Shown piece by piece: positions 45,433-57,130 of a DNA stretch of 64,000 bases. The position numbers were made by a program, and so were the translations under genes. The notes under the pieces were generated by a model. It made no database searches and was not told the origin of the DNA. It was given only the letters and a program-made list of their open reading frames with translations. The first letter of the stretch is position 1. Each line of letters starts with the position of its first letter. Source of the DNA: Clusia tigrina (lineage: Eukaryota; Arthropoda; Insecta; Diptera; Clusiidae); contig OV050032.1 in assembly GCA_920105625.2 (NCBI GenBank), forward strand, positions 199,337,291 through 199,401,290, written 5' to 3'.

Positions 45433-45830
45433 GTCTAATAAATTAAACACCTCTTCAGCGAATCCCACAATCCTTAAACTTAGCATTTGTATCTTCAATT
45501 TGCTGAACAGAAACTTCGAAGAGGTCGAGGAATCGTTATAAGCATTTCGAAGGGTCTCAAGACCTGGGTTCATGATAATTGAGCATAACAGAGTCTTCGA
45601 AGAGCTCGAGGAATTGGTAGAATCGTTTTGAAGACTCTCAAGATCTGGGTTCATGATAATTGAGCAGAGCAGAGTCTTCGAAGAGGTCGAGGAATCGTTA
45701 TAAGCATTTCGAAGGGTCTCAAGACCTGGGTTCATGATAATTGAACAGAACAGAGTCTTCGAAGAGCTCAAGGAATCGGTAGAAGCATTTCGAAGACTCT
45801 CAAGACCTGGGTTCATGATAATTGAGCCAG
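45433..45830. repeat. 81-bp repeat array, locus 2 (about 4 copies)
   Basis: Units start at about 45508, 45589, 45670 and 45751, exactly 81 bp apart, i.e. 27 codons; the minus-strand frame SIIMNPGLESLRNASTDS repeats through them. Two subtypes (AGAGGTCGAGGAATCGTTAT and AGAGCTCGAGGAATTGGTAG) alternate. Confidence 0.9.
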
Positions 45831-46190
45831 GCAAGAATCATAAGAAGGTTTCTGGTGCTACACCGGGGCACTTCAACACTGAATCATGTATATCTAGTTA
45901 TTTACGAGTATTAAAGCACCTATTTTTAGGTGTTTTCTTTACTGAACGAATTATTGAGAACTCTTGTTCTTTCAATATCTAATTACTTAGAGTAAGGGAG
46001 TATACAAGTACTTCAAGTATACGAAGACAGGTTGAATATTCGCTTTAGACTACCGAAATTGAAGTTCAGTGAACTAGTTCATAGCTTACACTCGTAAATA
46101 TGTTGTTTTTACTATTGCAATCCAGTTACTTAATAAGGAACACATACTTTAAGCAGTTCAACGCTGCTATAGTCAATGTAAATCTCTTTA

Positions 46191-46478
46191 GTTAGACCAA
46201 AGGAATGTGATTCGAGGGTTATAAATCTCTTCTTTAGACTATCGAAGTCCACTTACTTGGTACAAATAAATAGGGTTCTTCCTGTCCAAACAAACAGTGG
46301 GGAGTCTTTACTGTAGTCTAGCGAAATCTTTCTTGTTAGACTGAAGTAATGTGATTCAAGAGCTATAAATCTGTTCTTCAGACCATCGAACTTCACTTAC
46401 TTGGTACAAGTTAGTAAGGTTCTTCCTGTCCAAAGAAACAGTGGGAGTCTTTACTGTAGTATGTCGAAATAACTCGAT
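46191..46478. repeat. 144-bp tandem duplication
   Basis: 46191-46334 and 46335-46478 align throughout (GTTAGACxxAAGxAATGTGATTC ... CAGTGGGAGTCTTTACTGTAGT), about 85-90% identical by eye. No coding content. Confidence 0.8.
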
Positions 46479-46717
46479 TTAGACTGAAACTATATACAGA
46501 AATATATACATTTCAAGTAAGTTTTGAATACCGTTTCTCATTGGAGTAAGCGCAGTTGCAGTAATTTGGCGTATGACTGCATTTACTGCCAGCTCCAAGT
46601 TAATGTACCCCGTCCGTAATTGATGGCTTGCGAGCTGAGACCTCAAACTTGCGCAAAATATGTCAATTTCTTTATTTTCCCAGAACAAACTGCAAATACA
46701 CAATAGTCCCATTACCA

Positions 46718-46773
46718 TTTCTAGCACTTTGAGTACGAAGTTGGCGGTCGTGCAGTGGCTGCGGCCCGGCAGA
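46718..46773 (-). CDS. possible internal host exon (MARVEL-like start)
   Basis: On the minus strand a strong acceptor (TGTTTACCTCTTGTTTTATAG) precedes an exon reading LPGRSHCTTANFVLKVLEMV, followed by MGLLCICSLF if it continues. A GTAATG donor lies after GAAATG. A hydrophobic NFVLKVLExxxGLLCI segment is how many insect MARVEL-domain membrane proteins begin, but no second exon was found, so this is tentative. Confidence 0.3.
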
Positions 46774-46784
46774 CTATAAAACAA

Positions 46785-48711
46785 GAGGTAAACATGAACT
46801 CGAACAGGCTACACGAGATGGCTGAGATAAACATAATTTAAAATATAAATTAACATTTATGACAATAAAACATTTTTATGTGTGAAAATGAAGTCATAAA
46901 AGAAAAATGGCAACAGACAAAGATGAAACACCAACAAAAACACGAAACGAACACCGAAAGAAAAGTTAACAAAAGACGCCAAACAGAGCGAACTGGCTCA
47001 GAACGCGGGGCACAATCGGACAAAAAAAAATATGAAAATACTGTAACAGCGGAATTTGTGTGTGGCATATATTTCAAAACCCAATGTGGACAGTTCAGTT
47101 TCTTACGTTATTCACACAGACACACACGCACGCACACCAATTAAAAAGAGTTGCACAAGACTAGGTGCGAAAACGGCGAAAAGGTTCAATGAACGCACCG
47201 AAAAAAGGTGCGCAAGCAGCGAGTTGGCTGCACCACTGATCAATTTATCAATTGCTGCCTGCCTGGATCGGTCAAAATACGCACTCATGCGTATACATAT
47301 ATAAATAATATTGCTTATATTTGGCAACACTGTGCTCCATAACACATTTTCCCAGTGGCATCTTCGGCGCACATAAACAAGTTTACAGTATTTGGCCGCC
47401 AGTCTTACCAATTTTGTGGTGGCCAGAACAGAAACATGTGCCCACATCCCAGAAGGAACACATACATAGAATAAGACTGTGATGAGCACTCGTATGTCTC
47501 TTCTTTTCTACTCAGCTGACAAGATTTGACTTACGAGTATCTCAGAAAATGCCCCTGACCCACTGCTCCACACCCTTTAAATGTGCGAGCAATATGACTT
47601 ATGGTTTCTGCTGCGATGTGTTTGACGAAGCGTGACACCTGGGAGGGGATGACTCCATCTCTTCATATTCAAAAGTAGACTATTCTGTCTCTTGTGTTCG
47701 GCATTGTAGCTTGAATGGATAAATTGGGTACAGTGGCTTCTCCAACTTGACTAGACTTGTGTACGGTTCTTCCTCTCAATCAGAATATAATTCGTAAGAA
47801 CTTCGGAGTAAATGATCTTTGCCTTTTTAGCAGTTTGTGTCGAGTGGGTTCAAAGTCATCTCCAAAGATGTGTGGGTGAAATTTGTAGGAAGAATTGATA
47901 ACGCCAAAGGAACTGTCAGTTGACTTTTGCCACTTTTCCGGCTGGGTGTGCTACCCGTCCAAACACACACACACATACGCATACGCACACACCAACACAT
48001 AACAACACAAGCTGGCATGATTCTACGAACACACATGCCATCAAAAGAAGAGCCAAGAGCAAAAGGAGAACATCAGGTCTGGTCGTAAAAACAAAGCCTG
48101 TTTGCTCCTGGGGGAAGTTGTGGTTCTGCTGCTGTTGGTGCTGGTGTCGGTTTTATTATTGTTGTCTTTTCTGCCGTAAATGTCGCGTAAAATTTTTGCA
48201 AAAGTAAATAAATAAATAAAAACAAGACAAGAAATGGCTGCTGCACTTACTGACTGCCGCCATAGCCAAAGCCAAAAGAACGTGTCTCAATTGGCAGCAC
48301 GCAACGCATTCTGAGCCACTCAAGCGTGCTGCTAAGTTGGACGACGATGCCGAACGTCAACGGGGCACATTCGCGCACATAACCGTAAATCCCTATTGAC
48401 CTGCATTTTTTATGGCATTTTGCGGCAGGTACGAGTACCAACCTACTGCATGCCATAAAATATTGGTTGTCACGGCGCTGCCATATTTTCCAACAAAATT
48501 TTATTTTTGAAAATTCCATCTCTGAGTTGTGGAAGTGGCACACTTTTTGATACTAAATGGATGGAAGCGGTTGCTGGTGTATCATTGCCCGGGGCCGCCA
48601 CGAGGAGGCAGTGGGTTTTCTGGGAAGAGTTCGCTGTAAGGATCGCCCTGGCCTCTGCCTAGTGAGTGGCTGTGAGAGTCTTTACCTGAAGATTATCTAC
48701 CGTGACCCCTG
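46785..48711. other. host-like DNA without a supported gene
   Basis: (CA)n tracts at 47116-47140 and 47963-47990. The minus frames 47112-47489 and 48247-48543 are open; the latter ends TCAGTAAGTG, a weak donor-like site. Neither has a recognised domain. Confidence 0.3.
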
Positions 48712-48960
48712 TCTCTCTCTCTCTCTCTGTCCCTCTGTGTCTCTGTCTCTGTCTCTGTCTCTATCTCTCTGTCTCTCTCTCTTTCTCTCTCTCTCTCTGT
48801 CTCAGTCTCTGGCTCTGTTTCTGTCTCTGTCTCTGGCTCTGTTTCTGGCTCTGTTTCTGTCTCTGTTTCTGTCTCTGTTTCTGTCTGTGACTCTGTTTCT
48901 GTCTCTGTCTCTCTCTCTCTGTCTTACTCTCTGTTTCTCTCTGTCTCTCTCTCTCACTGA
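48712..48960. repeat. TCTCTG polypyrimidine microsatellite
   Basis: About 250 bp of (TCTC) and (TCTCTG) runs with longer GGCTCTGTTTCTGTC periods. All ORFs across it are artefacts. Confidence 0.95.
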
Positions 48961-49744
48961 TTCTTTTATCTCTCTCTTCTTCTTATTGGCTTAGTTATAA
49001 TCAACTTCTTTAGGCAATATCAATCTCTGCTTCTAAATAATCATTTTTACTAGGCCCGAAGGACATTTTCACATTTGAAAAGGCAAAAATTGAAGAGGAT
49101 AAATCGGAACACATTAGTGTGCAGTATATATATAACCATATATTAGCCAATTAAGTCACTAACTTACTGCGGGCTGCGCTGAGTTACGACTTATTTTAGA
49201 TACTTCAGAACAGTTTTTATAAAGTGAACGGATATTTGATCTCATCAAACTGTGGAATTCTGGAATTTTTTTTTCACAACAACAAAAATGAGAAAGGAGA
49301 TGACCATTCATAGAACATGTCCTGAGGAACGAATGCTGAATCTGAGCTTTCAAACTCTCTCGTAGTTAAATGAATGTTTGCTTCACAAGGACACTTTCGT
49401 AGAGTCCACAACACTGATGTTTGAACACATTTTTGATCACGGCAAAATACTTCAAGGAGATCATCTGGGTATGCGTTTGCTTGCGAGTGGTTGAAAGACA
49501 AAAATGACCGAAATTTACCATATCCTTACTTAACAGACGAGAGAGCCATATGACTTCACAAATTGTGTCTTCAGTTCTAGGTGTTCAAATTCGTTTACTT
49601 ATTGTTACGAAAATAAGTTTCTTCCACTGCATTTGTTCGATCACTGGATTGTGTCAAGTATTACAAAAACGATAGGGCGATAAATTAGTTTTAAGAAGAG
49701 AAACTTGTATTTAAATCAACAATTTATCCAGTTTTTTTTTTGTG
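48961..49744. other. no supported gene
   Basis: 49611-49655 (GTTACGAAA, CACTGGATTGTG) resembles the left end of the hAT-like family, in a short and decayed form; 53061-53080 shares the CACTGGATTGTG block. Confidence 0.35.
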
Positions 49745-50040
49745 TGTCGGAACAACTAGTCGAATATAGCTCTCAGGCGACAGGACATCCATTGTGCTAT
49801 AATTGACGTTCCATTTGAATTTTTTTTGAATCTGCCAGACTTGTGAACAAACCTTAGTCGTTCCTGAGTCTCTAAGCAGCCAAAGATTGCACTACTTAGG
49901 ATGTCAGTGCCAAATATCTCGAGCCTGATTCTAGCGAAAAAGGAGCTTATGCACCAAAAGTGGCCCACCGTCTCATCTTCCTCTTCACAGGCCTGGCAAG
50001 GTGCACTGTCTGCAATACCTATCTTTTGCATTGGTCAGAC
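49745..50040 (-). pseudogene. LINE C-terminal knuckle remnant
   Basis: Minus frame 50031-49756: QKIGIADSAPCQACEEEDET, VGHFWCISSFFARIR, LEIFGTDIL. The pattern C-x2-C-x7-H is clear and a Cys follows three residues after His, as in other LINE C-termini. The rest of ORF2 is missing. Confidence 0.65.
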
Positions 50041-50119
50041 TTGGAAGATGCTTTGTCATACTTGGAAGATGCTTTGTCATACTTGGAAGATGTTTTGTCA
50101 TACTTGGAAGATGCTTTGT
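50039..50119. repeat. 21-bp minisatellite, 4 copies
   Basis: ACTTGGAAGATGCTTTGTCAT repeats at 50039, 50060, 50081 and 50102, starting exactly where the LINE C-terminal homology ends. Confidence 0.9.
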
Positions 50120-50831
50120 TGTCCATTCTAATCATTCTCTTATTGATAAAAGGATTCTAAAGTACTCATTAATTTTTGTATACAATCGTGGGCATTTCTC
50201 TATTTGCATCCCGGGAATATCATCTTGGGAACAGAATGAAACAAATTCATCTTTCCTCATATAGACTTAGACTTGCTCTTCCTATGAAATTATTCAACTT
50301 TGATTGAATCACTTTAAGAGCAGCGAGACATTCTAATAAAATTCTTTCAGGCATTCCAGGGAATACTCAAAATTCGAATGCAAGGAACTCCTTTGTCCGT
50401 CCTCATATAATACACCACCATATTGTAGAGTAAAATATCTTTCTTAGCACTGCTACAGATCCCGAATGAACTTCATAAAACTTTTATGAAGAAAGACATA
50501 TTGACAACATTCGTTCTTAAGGGCCTACATAATCCATCTGGAGTATTGAACACGGAACGCAGCAGAGACTTCGATCCTAATAATGATCAAGTGACTATTC
50601 GTTTAAATGTCGATCAAATATATCTTCTGTTCGTGCATCGTAAGTGTATCTTAGTAATATAAAGGGTGAGGTCACTATGTTGATAACAATTCTAAGAAAG
50701 GTGCTGGCAGCTGTTTCATAAAATCCAGAGAACCCCAACAAAACTGGAGAACGATGTAGGTAAGTAGGAGTGGCATCCTAGTAACGTTGCTGTTAGTGAT
50801 TAAATAAAAAGTGACACAACTTTAGCTGCGA
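50120..50831. other. no feature seen
   Basis: AT-rich; no gene. GGTAAGTAGGAGTGGCATCC near 50759 resembles the 3'-end repeat at 125-255. Confidence 0.35.
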
Positions 50832-50846
50832 AATAAAGAGGGTATA

Positions 50847-50961
50847 TGCCAAAACTTGTCATCACGTTTATCCAGAGGATAGGACTCAAATATGTACTTT
50901 GAACATCTGATGGGGAGCACAATAGATCGAAAGGTCGCTGTGCTTTAAATCCTCTACATAC
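50847..50961 (+). mobile_element. minimal 115-bp LINE 3'-end insertion with perfect TSD
   Basis: Flanked by identical 15-bp copies of AATAAAGAGGGTATA (50832-50846 and 50962-50976). The insert holds the last codons of an ORF2-like frame (ending ICTLNI-stop at 50908-50910), then GGGGAGCAC, the hairpin and a TACATAC tail. It is the shortest LINE copy in the window with both ends known. Confidence 0.85.
50917..50943 (+). other. conserved LINE 3' UTR hairpin with GAAA loop
   Basis: GCAC, AATA, GATC, GAAA, GGTC, GCT, GTGC. Outer stem GCAC/GTGC, inner stem GATC/GGTC capped by a GNRA tetraloop. Confidence 0.7.
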
Positions 50962-51234
50962 AATAAAGAGGGTATAATGATAGATAAAGCGATATTTTGG
51001 AGAAGGGGTTTTGACTGGCCAGACAATATCTCACTGATGTTCATGGTAAGCAATGGCGAATGGTCGAATTGGTGGAGGAAGTCCGTGAAATGATAAAAGT
51101 TCCTGTGTTATGTGACATTGAAAACATTGACAATGGAGCCAACTATTCCAGAAGACAATATGCTTTGCATACTGAGTGAAGATTTAAAGATAGGAAGCAG
51201 AAAAGTTTTCCGCAATATTTCATGAGTGATAAAT

Positions 51235-51335
51235 TAGATAGATATATAGAAGTGCGGTAGGCCGGAGAACCGTCGAAAAAGGAGGTCTTCAAGCACTCAG
51301 GCATTAATGCCCATTGTACTAGAATGATAGTTCTG
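51235..51335 (-). repeat. LINE 3' UTR fragment like 61840-61990
   Basis: GATAGATATATAGAAG, GGTAGGCC, GAACCGTCGAA and CACTCAGGCATTAATGCCC match the 3' UTR of the minus-strand LINE at 61840-63435, including the (AGAT) tail. No ORF2 sequence precedes it. Confidence 0.65.
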
Positions 51336-51633
51336 CCTCGGAACTAAAACGAACTATGACTAATTTAAGGAATCGAAATTGACCCCATCTTCTTGGAATC
51401 GATTTTCACAGATGAGACATGGACCCTTAAAGAGATTACTATTGATCCGCTGGGCAAGAATCAGTTCTGTGAAAGTTGCAGAGAGTGAATTTGGGGTCAG
51501 ACCTATTTAAACAAAACATAGTTTAACATATGCTTGGGCCAATATACAACTTCGATCCTCTCTTACTTTGGGTATTTTGTAAGTCAGAATAAAACGAATT
51601 GGAGTGCAAAGGAATCGTTTTTTGGTTTTTACA

Positions 51634-51760
51634 GCTTCTGAGTAGAACAACTTCTGAGTAGAACAGCTACTGTGTAGAACAGCTTCTGAGTAGAACAGCT
51701 TCTGAGTAGAACAGCTTCTGAGTACAACAGCTTTTGAGTAGAACAACTTCTGAGTAGAAC
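51634..51760. repeat. 16-bp minisatellite, 8 copies
   Basis: GCTTCTGAGTAGAACA in exact 16-bp steps with single-base variants (GCTACTGTGTAGAACA, ACTTCTGAG). Confidence 0.95.
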
Positions 51761-53631
51761 CCTTATTTCTGCTTTGGAAGAAATGGTTCGCCTTATGGAG
51801 TTATTTCTTGTTCCACAACTTTCTAAGCAAAGGTTTTCTCCCCACCAAACAGACACCCACGAACAGGCAACTTATCATATTGTTAACGCCATTCAGTTGA
51901 TTGAGTGAAACAAAATGGTTCCAGAATTGTGTGCCTTTAGAAGGGTGAGTCTCGGTGTGCCGACGTTGCCACTATTTGGCCTCTTTCTGTTGATATTTAC
52001 GTATACACCTACCGCGTGTCACCATGCCTACTGCCAATGCACCTTTGCACCATTCATGCTTGACTACGCCTGTGGCAGCTGTAATTGCCCTCTACTGAAT
52101 TCGTTGGTCCGCTCTCCTAACGATAGCTCGATCCCCCTGAACCGCCTGCCAGCACTTCCAGCCAGTTCTTTTGTAGCTCCGAAAATGTGCACTTTATTTA
52201 CCCACCCGTCGATTGTAGTCAACCCCGACTGACCATATAAGCACGTACGGCATTAGCGCTTGTTAGTGGCACCAATAACCCACTGAGCCATAAATGCCAG
52301 CCGAAAATGTCGATGCCGACGCATGGGAACGGCGGGAGGGGAGGTACGCTTGAACGTTGCATGAGTCAATAAAACACGCCGAAACAACAGCGACAGCAGA
52401 AGTGGCAATAACAATCGAACGAATATTTCTTTTCTATATAAAATACGATGCATAAATTTACATGCTAAGCAAGTGTAAGAGAAGAAATTAAAAACAACAA
52501 AAATGGTACGTGCAATTAGTATGGGAAAAAGGCGTGACGTGTTCGGCATATTCAATAATGAAAAAACTAACAGAAATTAAGCAAATAAACAAATGCAAAA
52601 TAACATTAAAAACGTTTTGAAAGGCGATCAAAATCGATTTGCCAACAATTACGATACTCAATAACAACGCCGAAATGGGTAAAACGCCATAATCGCCGCT
52701 TGGCCTTTAGTACCTCGTTTATTGGTACTTGTTTCGGCTGTTAATCAATTTGCTTGCATAGACGGATTCATCTTTCAGCACTCTGGTAGCATCTCCAACT
52801 CGGCGATGTTTGCTGACCATAACTGAAATAAGTACTCAACTATCATGACTGTGAATATGCGTTGAAGTGCCTTCCAGAAGAGTGTGGGATGGGCGCTAAC
52901 ATGTTATGCAGTCTTGCGGAACTTCGCAACAATCAAAAGAGCTCATAACCGAATGTGATGGAACAATATGTTTGAGTCCATTAATCTTCAGTCAAGTCTT
53001 TATGCAAGTAGCTCTAATATAAGAGAAGTATTCTCAAAGTTAATTTCCAGCTAATCGTGTTCGATCACTGGATTGTGCTAAATTTTTAAAGGAACATTTA
53101 AGTATCACTTATAAAATGTTCCTCCAAAAATTTAGCTTTATTTTATGATAATCATACGAAAGTTAATGGAATATGATATCAGAAATGGAGAGAATCATTT
53201 TGTGAGGCAGTTTTACCTAGTCTGGGGATGCAGAGCAGCTTCTTGCAAAAAAGTTCCTTTTACTTGTCGTTAACAAATGTAAACAATGAAATGAGAAAGC
53301 TTCTTTTCTTCAAATGTGACTTCGTGAATCATGTTCCAATTCTGATTTAGTGAACTTGATCCTGGTTAGTTTAACTTTATCCAAATGTCATTTCAGACAA
53401 CAGTATTCCGAGTGAGATATCAGCCCTCAATCGGTATTTTTTTTGCTGAAATGAGACTGCTTTAGTCGATTGGTGCAGTGATTCCATTGGGGTGCGTAGA
53501 GTAACGCAAGTGAAACCCAGGCTAACTGAGGCTCATGTTTACCACTCTGGGATGTCCAAAGAAACATGAGACTGTTTCTAGTCATCAATGTGGAGAAGGG
53601 TGGTTTTTTAATACTCACTGTGAACAGTAAT
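51761..53631. other. host-like DNA, no supported gene
   Basis: A GC-richer part at 51900-52340 has an open plus frame (51915-52232) beginning MVPELCAFR, but no domain or splice support. Confidence 0.3.
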
Positions 53632-53784
53632 GAATCCATCTTCACTGACAACTGAAACCCGTTGAAGCCTATGTAGTATACTGAATCCATCTTCACTGAC
53701 AACTGAAACCCGTTGAAGCCAATGTAGTATACTGAATCCATCTTCACTGACAACTGAAACCCGTTGAAGCCAATGTAGTATTGG
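53632..53784. repeat. 51-bp tandem repeat, 3 copies
   Basis: TGAATCCATCTTCACTGACA units start about 53632, 53683 and 53734. 51 bp is 17 codons, so the minus frame (YYIGFNGFQLSVKMDSV) repeats. Confidence 0.9.
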
Positions 53785-53914
53785 ATCGAATTTTTCCTTA
53801 TCATCTCAAATCCACGTACTTGCTTTGGCCACAGATGCACACCGTAATTCTGTAAGTAGGTAGTTAGGTAAAATGGCTGCCTCAATTAGCAATAATGCCG
53901 TTTCTGTGGCCAAG

Positions 53915-54535
53915 TCCTCGCGAGCCTAAATAATTCTGGAGGGAACTGAGTCTAACTGGGCAACTGATTTGTGACTCGAATACTCAATGCCGCATTGTCG
54001 TCGTATCAACGGTGCAATATAATAGGCAGCTAATAGTGCGAGTGTTAGTTCGCCTTTTTTCTACTGCCTACGACTACTGAAAAAGTTTCACTTCTACCTC
54101 GGGACTTTAAACACATGTCCTCGCAAGCCTAAATAGTTCTGGAGAGACCTGCGCAAAATTGGGCAACTGATTTGTGACTCGAATACTCAATGCCGCATTG
54201 TCGTCGTATCAACGGTGCAATATAATAGGCAGCTAATAGTGCGAGTGTTAGTTTGCCTCTTTTTCTACTGCCTACGACTACTGAAAAAGTTTCACTTCTA
54301 CCTCGGGACTTTAAACACATGTCCTCGCAAGCCTAAATAGTTCTGGAGAGACCTGCGCAAAATTGGGCAACTGATTTGTGACTCGAATGCTTAATAATAA
54401 TAATAATGCTCATCGTATCAACAATGCAGTATAATTGGCAGCTAATAGTGCGAGTGTTAGTTTGCCTCTTTTTCTACTGCCTACGATTAGTGAAAAAGTT
54501 TCACTTCTACCTCGGGACTTTAAACACACTCTTTT
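53915..54535. repeat. about 203-bp tandem repeat, 3 copies
   Basis: Units begin TCCTCGCxAGCCTAAATA at 53915, 54118 and 54322 and each ends CTCGGGACTTTAAACACA. Copies 1 and 2 are about 95% alike by eye; copy 3 has an ATAATAATAATAATG variation. Confidence 0.9.
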
Positions 54536-55797
54536 TTGATACTTTTGTACTTTTTTAAATGAGAAGGCTCCGATCCCACCAACTACTACGAGTACTCGTA
54601 TGTCAACAGTTTTTAGTCTTTTGTGCAACTAGTCTGCTCTCTCTCTGCTATGTCTCTCTTCTCTGTCTCTCTTCTTTGTCTTTCTCTCCCTCCCTCGTAC
54701 GTGTGCTGTCCAGCCTCACTCCGCTGGTTGTCATGTGTCCCGCCTACATCATATATAACTTTCTTTCGATAATTTGCTCCACACTTTCGCATAAGTGTAC
54801 GCATACTTGCCGCCCTCACGCCCCTCACTGGCAACGATTTATTGCATGCATAAATCGTGGCAACTCCATTGGCCACGCTGCTGTGGCTAATTTGCCACTT
54901 TTCATTGATTTTATTGTTGTGCTGCATATTTCGCAATTAAAAAATTGTATTTGCAACTGCGGGTCCAAGCTCCACTGCTGGCTGCACAGCCATGGCAACT
55001 TCAGCTGGAGCTGCATCTGCATATTGCACCAAACTATTTTATACATTTTCAATAATTTTCATGTTTTTTTGTTGTTGTTGTTTTTGTGAGCATTGCCATT
55101 CTGCACTTTTACGGCCAACTTGTTGCCATGTTTGCGTTGTTCGTTTATTTTCTTTTATTTTTTCCCCATTTTTTCGAAATTTTTCCATAACTGGGTTAGA
55201 GCGTAGTAACTGCAAATGCAACAACAGCAACAACAACAACAACAACAACAACAAGGCCAGTAGCAGCAGCATTCACCTGCCTAACACACACGCACACACA
55301 TACACAGAGATGTTTGGACATGTACTTGCCACCCAGTAGGCAATTTAACAAGGCCCGTTCGGATTCTTTCAATAGCCATGTTAGTAGAAATGCAAACAGA
55401 TCTTACAGTTTCGAGACAGGTCCAGAGAGAAGTTAATGTGTGAATCCATGGTAAACCGCTATTTGGACGGAGAATGCAGCGAGCTATTAACCCGCACGGT
55501 CACGGTGGACATGCGTTATGCATATAAAGTGTCAGCATCGATTCTGTTTGCATTCCTCGGCGATCTCCTTTCGAGAGTGAGGAAGAAGGAGTCAAGGGTT
55601 GCTCAGCTGCCCAGGCTTATATCATTTCTATGGATACTAACGATACCCGGCGTGCCAAGAATATTACAAAATTTGTTCAGAAAAACAAATGATGATATAC
55701 ATGGAGAAAGTGCCACGCCCACTTATATAAATAACCACAGTTTTGTACGGCAATAATAACATGAGCTTTCTTACTAAATTTTAATAGTTTCGCTCAA
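54536..55797. other. host-like DNA with a CAA tract
   Basis: (CAA)n at 55219-55254 and CT-rich DNA at 54640-54690. The frame 55436-55756 is open but unconvincing. Confidence 0.3.
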
Positions 55798-56040
55798 ATG
55801 CTCTCAGATATACGCTATATAGAAGCTATTGTTTGTATGGGAGGTGCCACGCCCCCTTTTGGAATAACCTCGAAACTTCACAGGAACACTCTGCAGACAA
55901 TGCTAAACCTTCTCCGAAGATTTCGTTCGAAAAATCAGTTCAGCGGTTTCGGAGTCTATTGGGAACATACACGCCCACATACATTCAATTCTATATATAT
56001 AGATTTCTATATATATATAGAAAATGAAGTCATTTTTGAA
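55798..56040 (+). repeat. probable dispersed repeat ending in ATATATATAGA
   Basis: GGAGGTGCCACGCCCCCTTT, CTCGAAACTTCACAGGAACA and CAGTTCAGCGGTTTCGGAGT leading to ACATACACGCCCACATACAT and an (AT)n end are typical of short dispersed elements in insect genomes. A GTGCCACGCCCAC word also occurs at 55710. Class not determined. Confidence 0.4.
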
Positions 56041-56484
56041 ACGATTTTAAAAAAGTAAAACAACCAGTTTTCTCTGAGTACTATTCACAGATGTCCAGAA
56101 AGAAAGATGTGTTCTAGAACACTCTTACTGTAATTTTTATCTAAACAGACCAAATCCAATATACGGGTAGGTAGGAAGGTACGTATGAATGGTAGCCTTG
56201 GGAATAGAAGAAATCTATTAAATTAAAGCAGAATGTATTGCTAAGTTAGCCTGGAGATTAAACGAAGAATCACGCTTTCTAATATATGGCACTAAGGGCT
56301 CAGTAAGCAAATGTGAGGTAGAACCCTCTCTCGACCGACAAAACTGACTGCTCATCCTACCCGTGCTGCTCTATGGAAGCATGGGTCGTATTGCAGACTG
56401 ATGCAGCCGCTCTTTGGGTGTTCGAGAGGGAAGTTCTTGGCAAAATCTGCGGTGCTGTTCGTGTCGGTGACGACTACCATATTC

Positions 56485-56602
56485 GTGAGGATGCACATAT
56501 TAGGGTCAGACAAAGTATATTTCTTATCCCTGGACAGACTTCTGAGATGCATACGAGTCTCAAAGAAGTTTGAAAAGGTTTAATTGCGCTATCACAATCG
56601 TA
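56485..56602 (+). mobile_element. nested 118-bp LINE 3' end with TSD
   Basis: Interrupts the RTE codons between TACCATATTC (56475-56484) and TACCGTATTC (56603-56612). The insert encodes RMHILGSDK and LSLDRLLRCIR, SKKFEKV-stop, matching the C-terminus of the LINE at 62050-62160 (RRRILGSD, LSLDRLLRFIKESKKFEKV), then its 3' UTR CTATCACAATCG. Confidence 0.85.
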
Positions 56603-56711
56603 TACCGTATTCAGATGAACCACGAACTGTACGAGTTCTAAGCTGATATGGACACAGTCAGACGCTTCAATATACACTGTCGGAGCTGGCTGGGACATGT
56701 CGTGCTTATGG

Positions 56712-57003
56712 ACCAGCGAAAAAGGTGTTCAAAGCAGAAGCCGCTGGACCACGACGTAGGGGACGACCATGCCTCCGATGGCAGGACCAAGTCGAGGAAT
56801 CCCTTGGATGAAGAATCGCCAGCGAAAAACGTGTTCGAAGCCGAATCCACTGGATGACGACGTAGGGTACGACCATGCCTCCGATGGCAGGACCAAGTCG
56901 AGGAATCCCTTGGACGAAGAAGCTCCAGCGAAAAAGGTGTTCCAAGCAGAAGCCTCTGGACAACGACGTAGGGTACGACTATTCCTCCGATGGTCGAGGA
57001 AAT
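56712..57003. repeat. 106-bp tandem repeat, nearly 3 copies
   Basis: GCGAAAAA at 56716, 56822 and 56928 and CCGATGG at 56775, 56881 and 56987 give an exact 106-bp period in the RTE C-terminal region. The period breaks the frame at each junction. Confidence 0.9.
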
Positions 57004-57130
57004 CCTAACCACGCTTGGCATAACAGATTGGAGAAGACGCGCGCAGAGCAGAGGCGCCTGGCGAGCTCTGTTAAGTTCGGCCGTAACCCGATAGGGGGGT
57101 GGTTTCGCAGATTCTGCAATTACCCCACGA

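Larger units (their letters stand above)
56340..57130 (+). pseudogene. RTE-type LINE C-terminus with nested insertion
   Basis: WVFEREVLGKICGAVRVGDD (56418-56474) continues after the insert as NHELYE, DMDTVRRFN and WLGHVVLMD (56618-56712), then RRRGRPCLRWQDQVEESLG (repeated), and near 57015 ITDWRRRAQSRGAWR. This is the C-terminal region shared by RTE-like ORF2 proteins (RWLGHV, GRPRLRWxDQV). The order is right but frames shift. It ends near a short GTAAGAAAGTAAGT tail. Confidence 0.75.

Noticed and set aside
48557..48994. 145-residue Leu/Ser-rich protein
   Set aside because: Translated TCTCTG microsatellite; no other support.
53427..53885. 152-residue minus-strand protein
   Set aside because: Open because of three 51-bp repeats; no family recognised.
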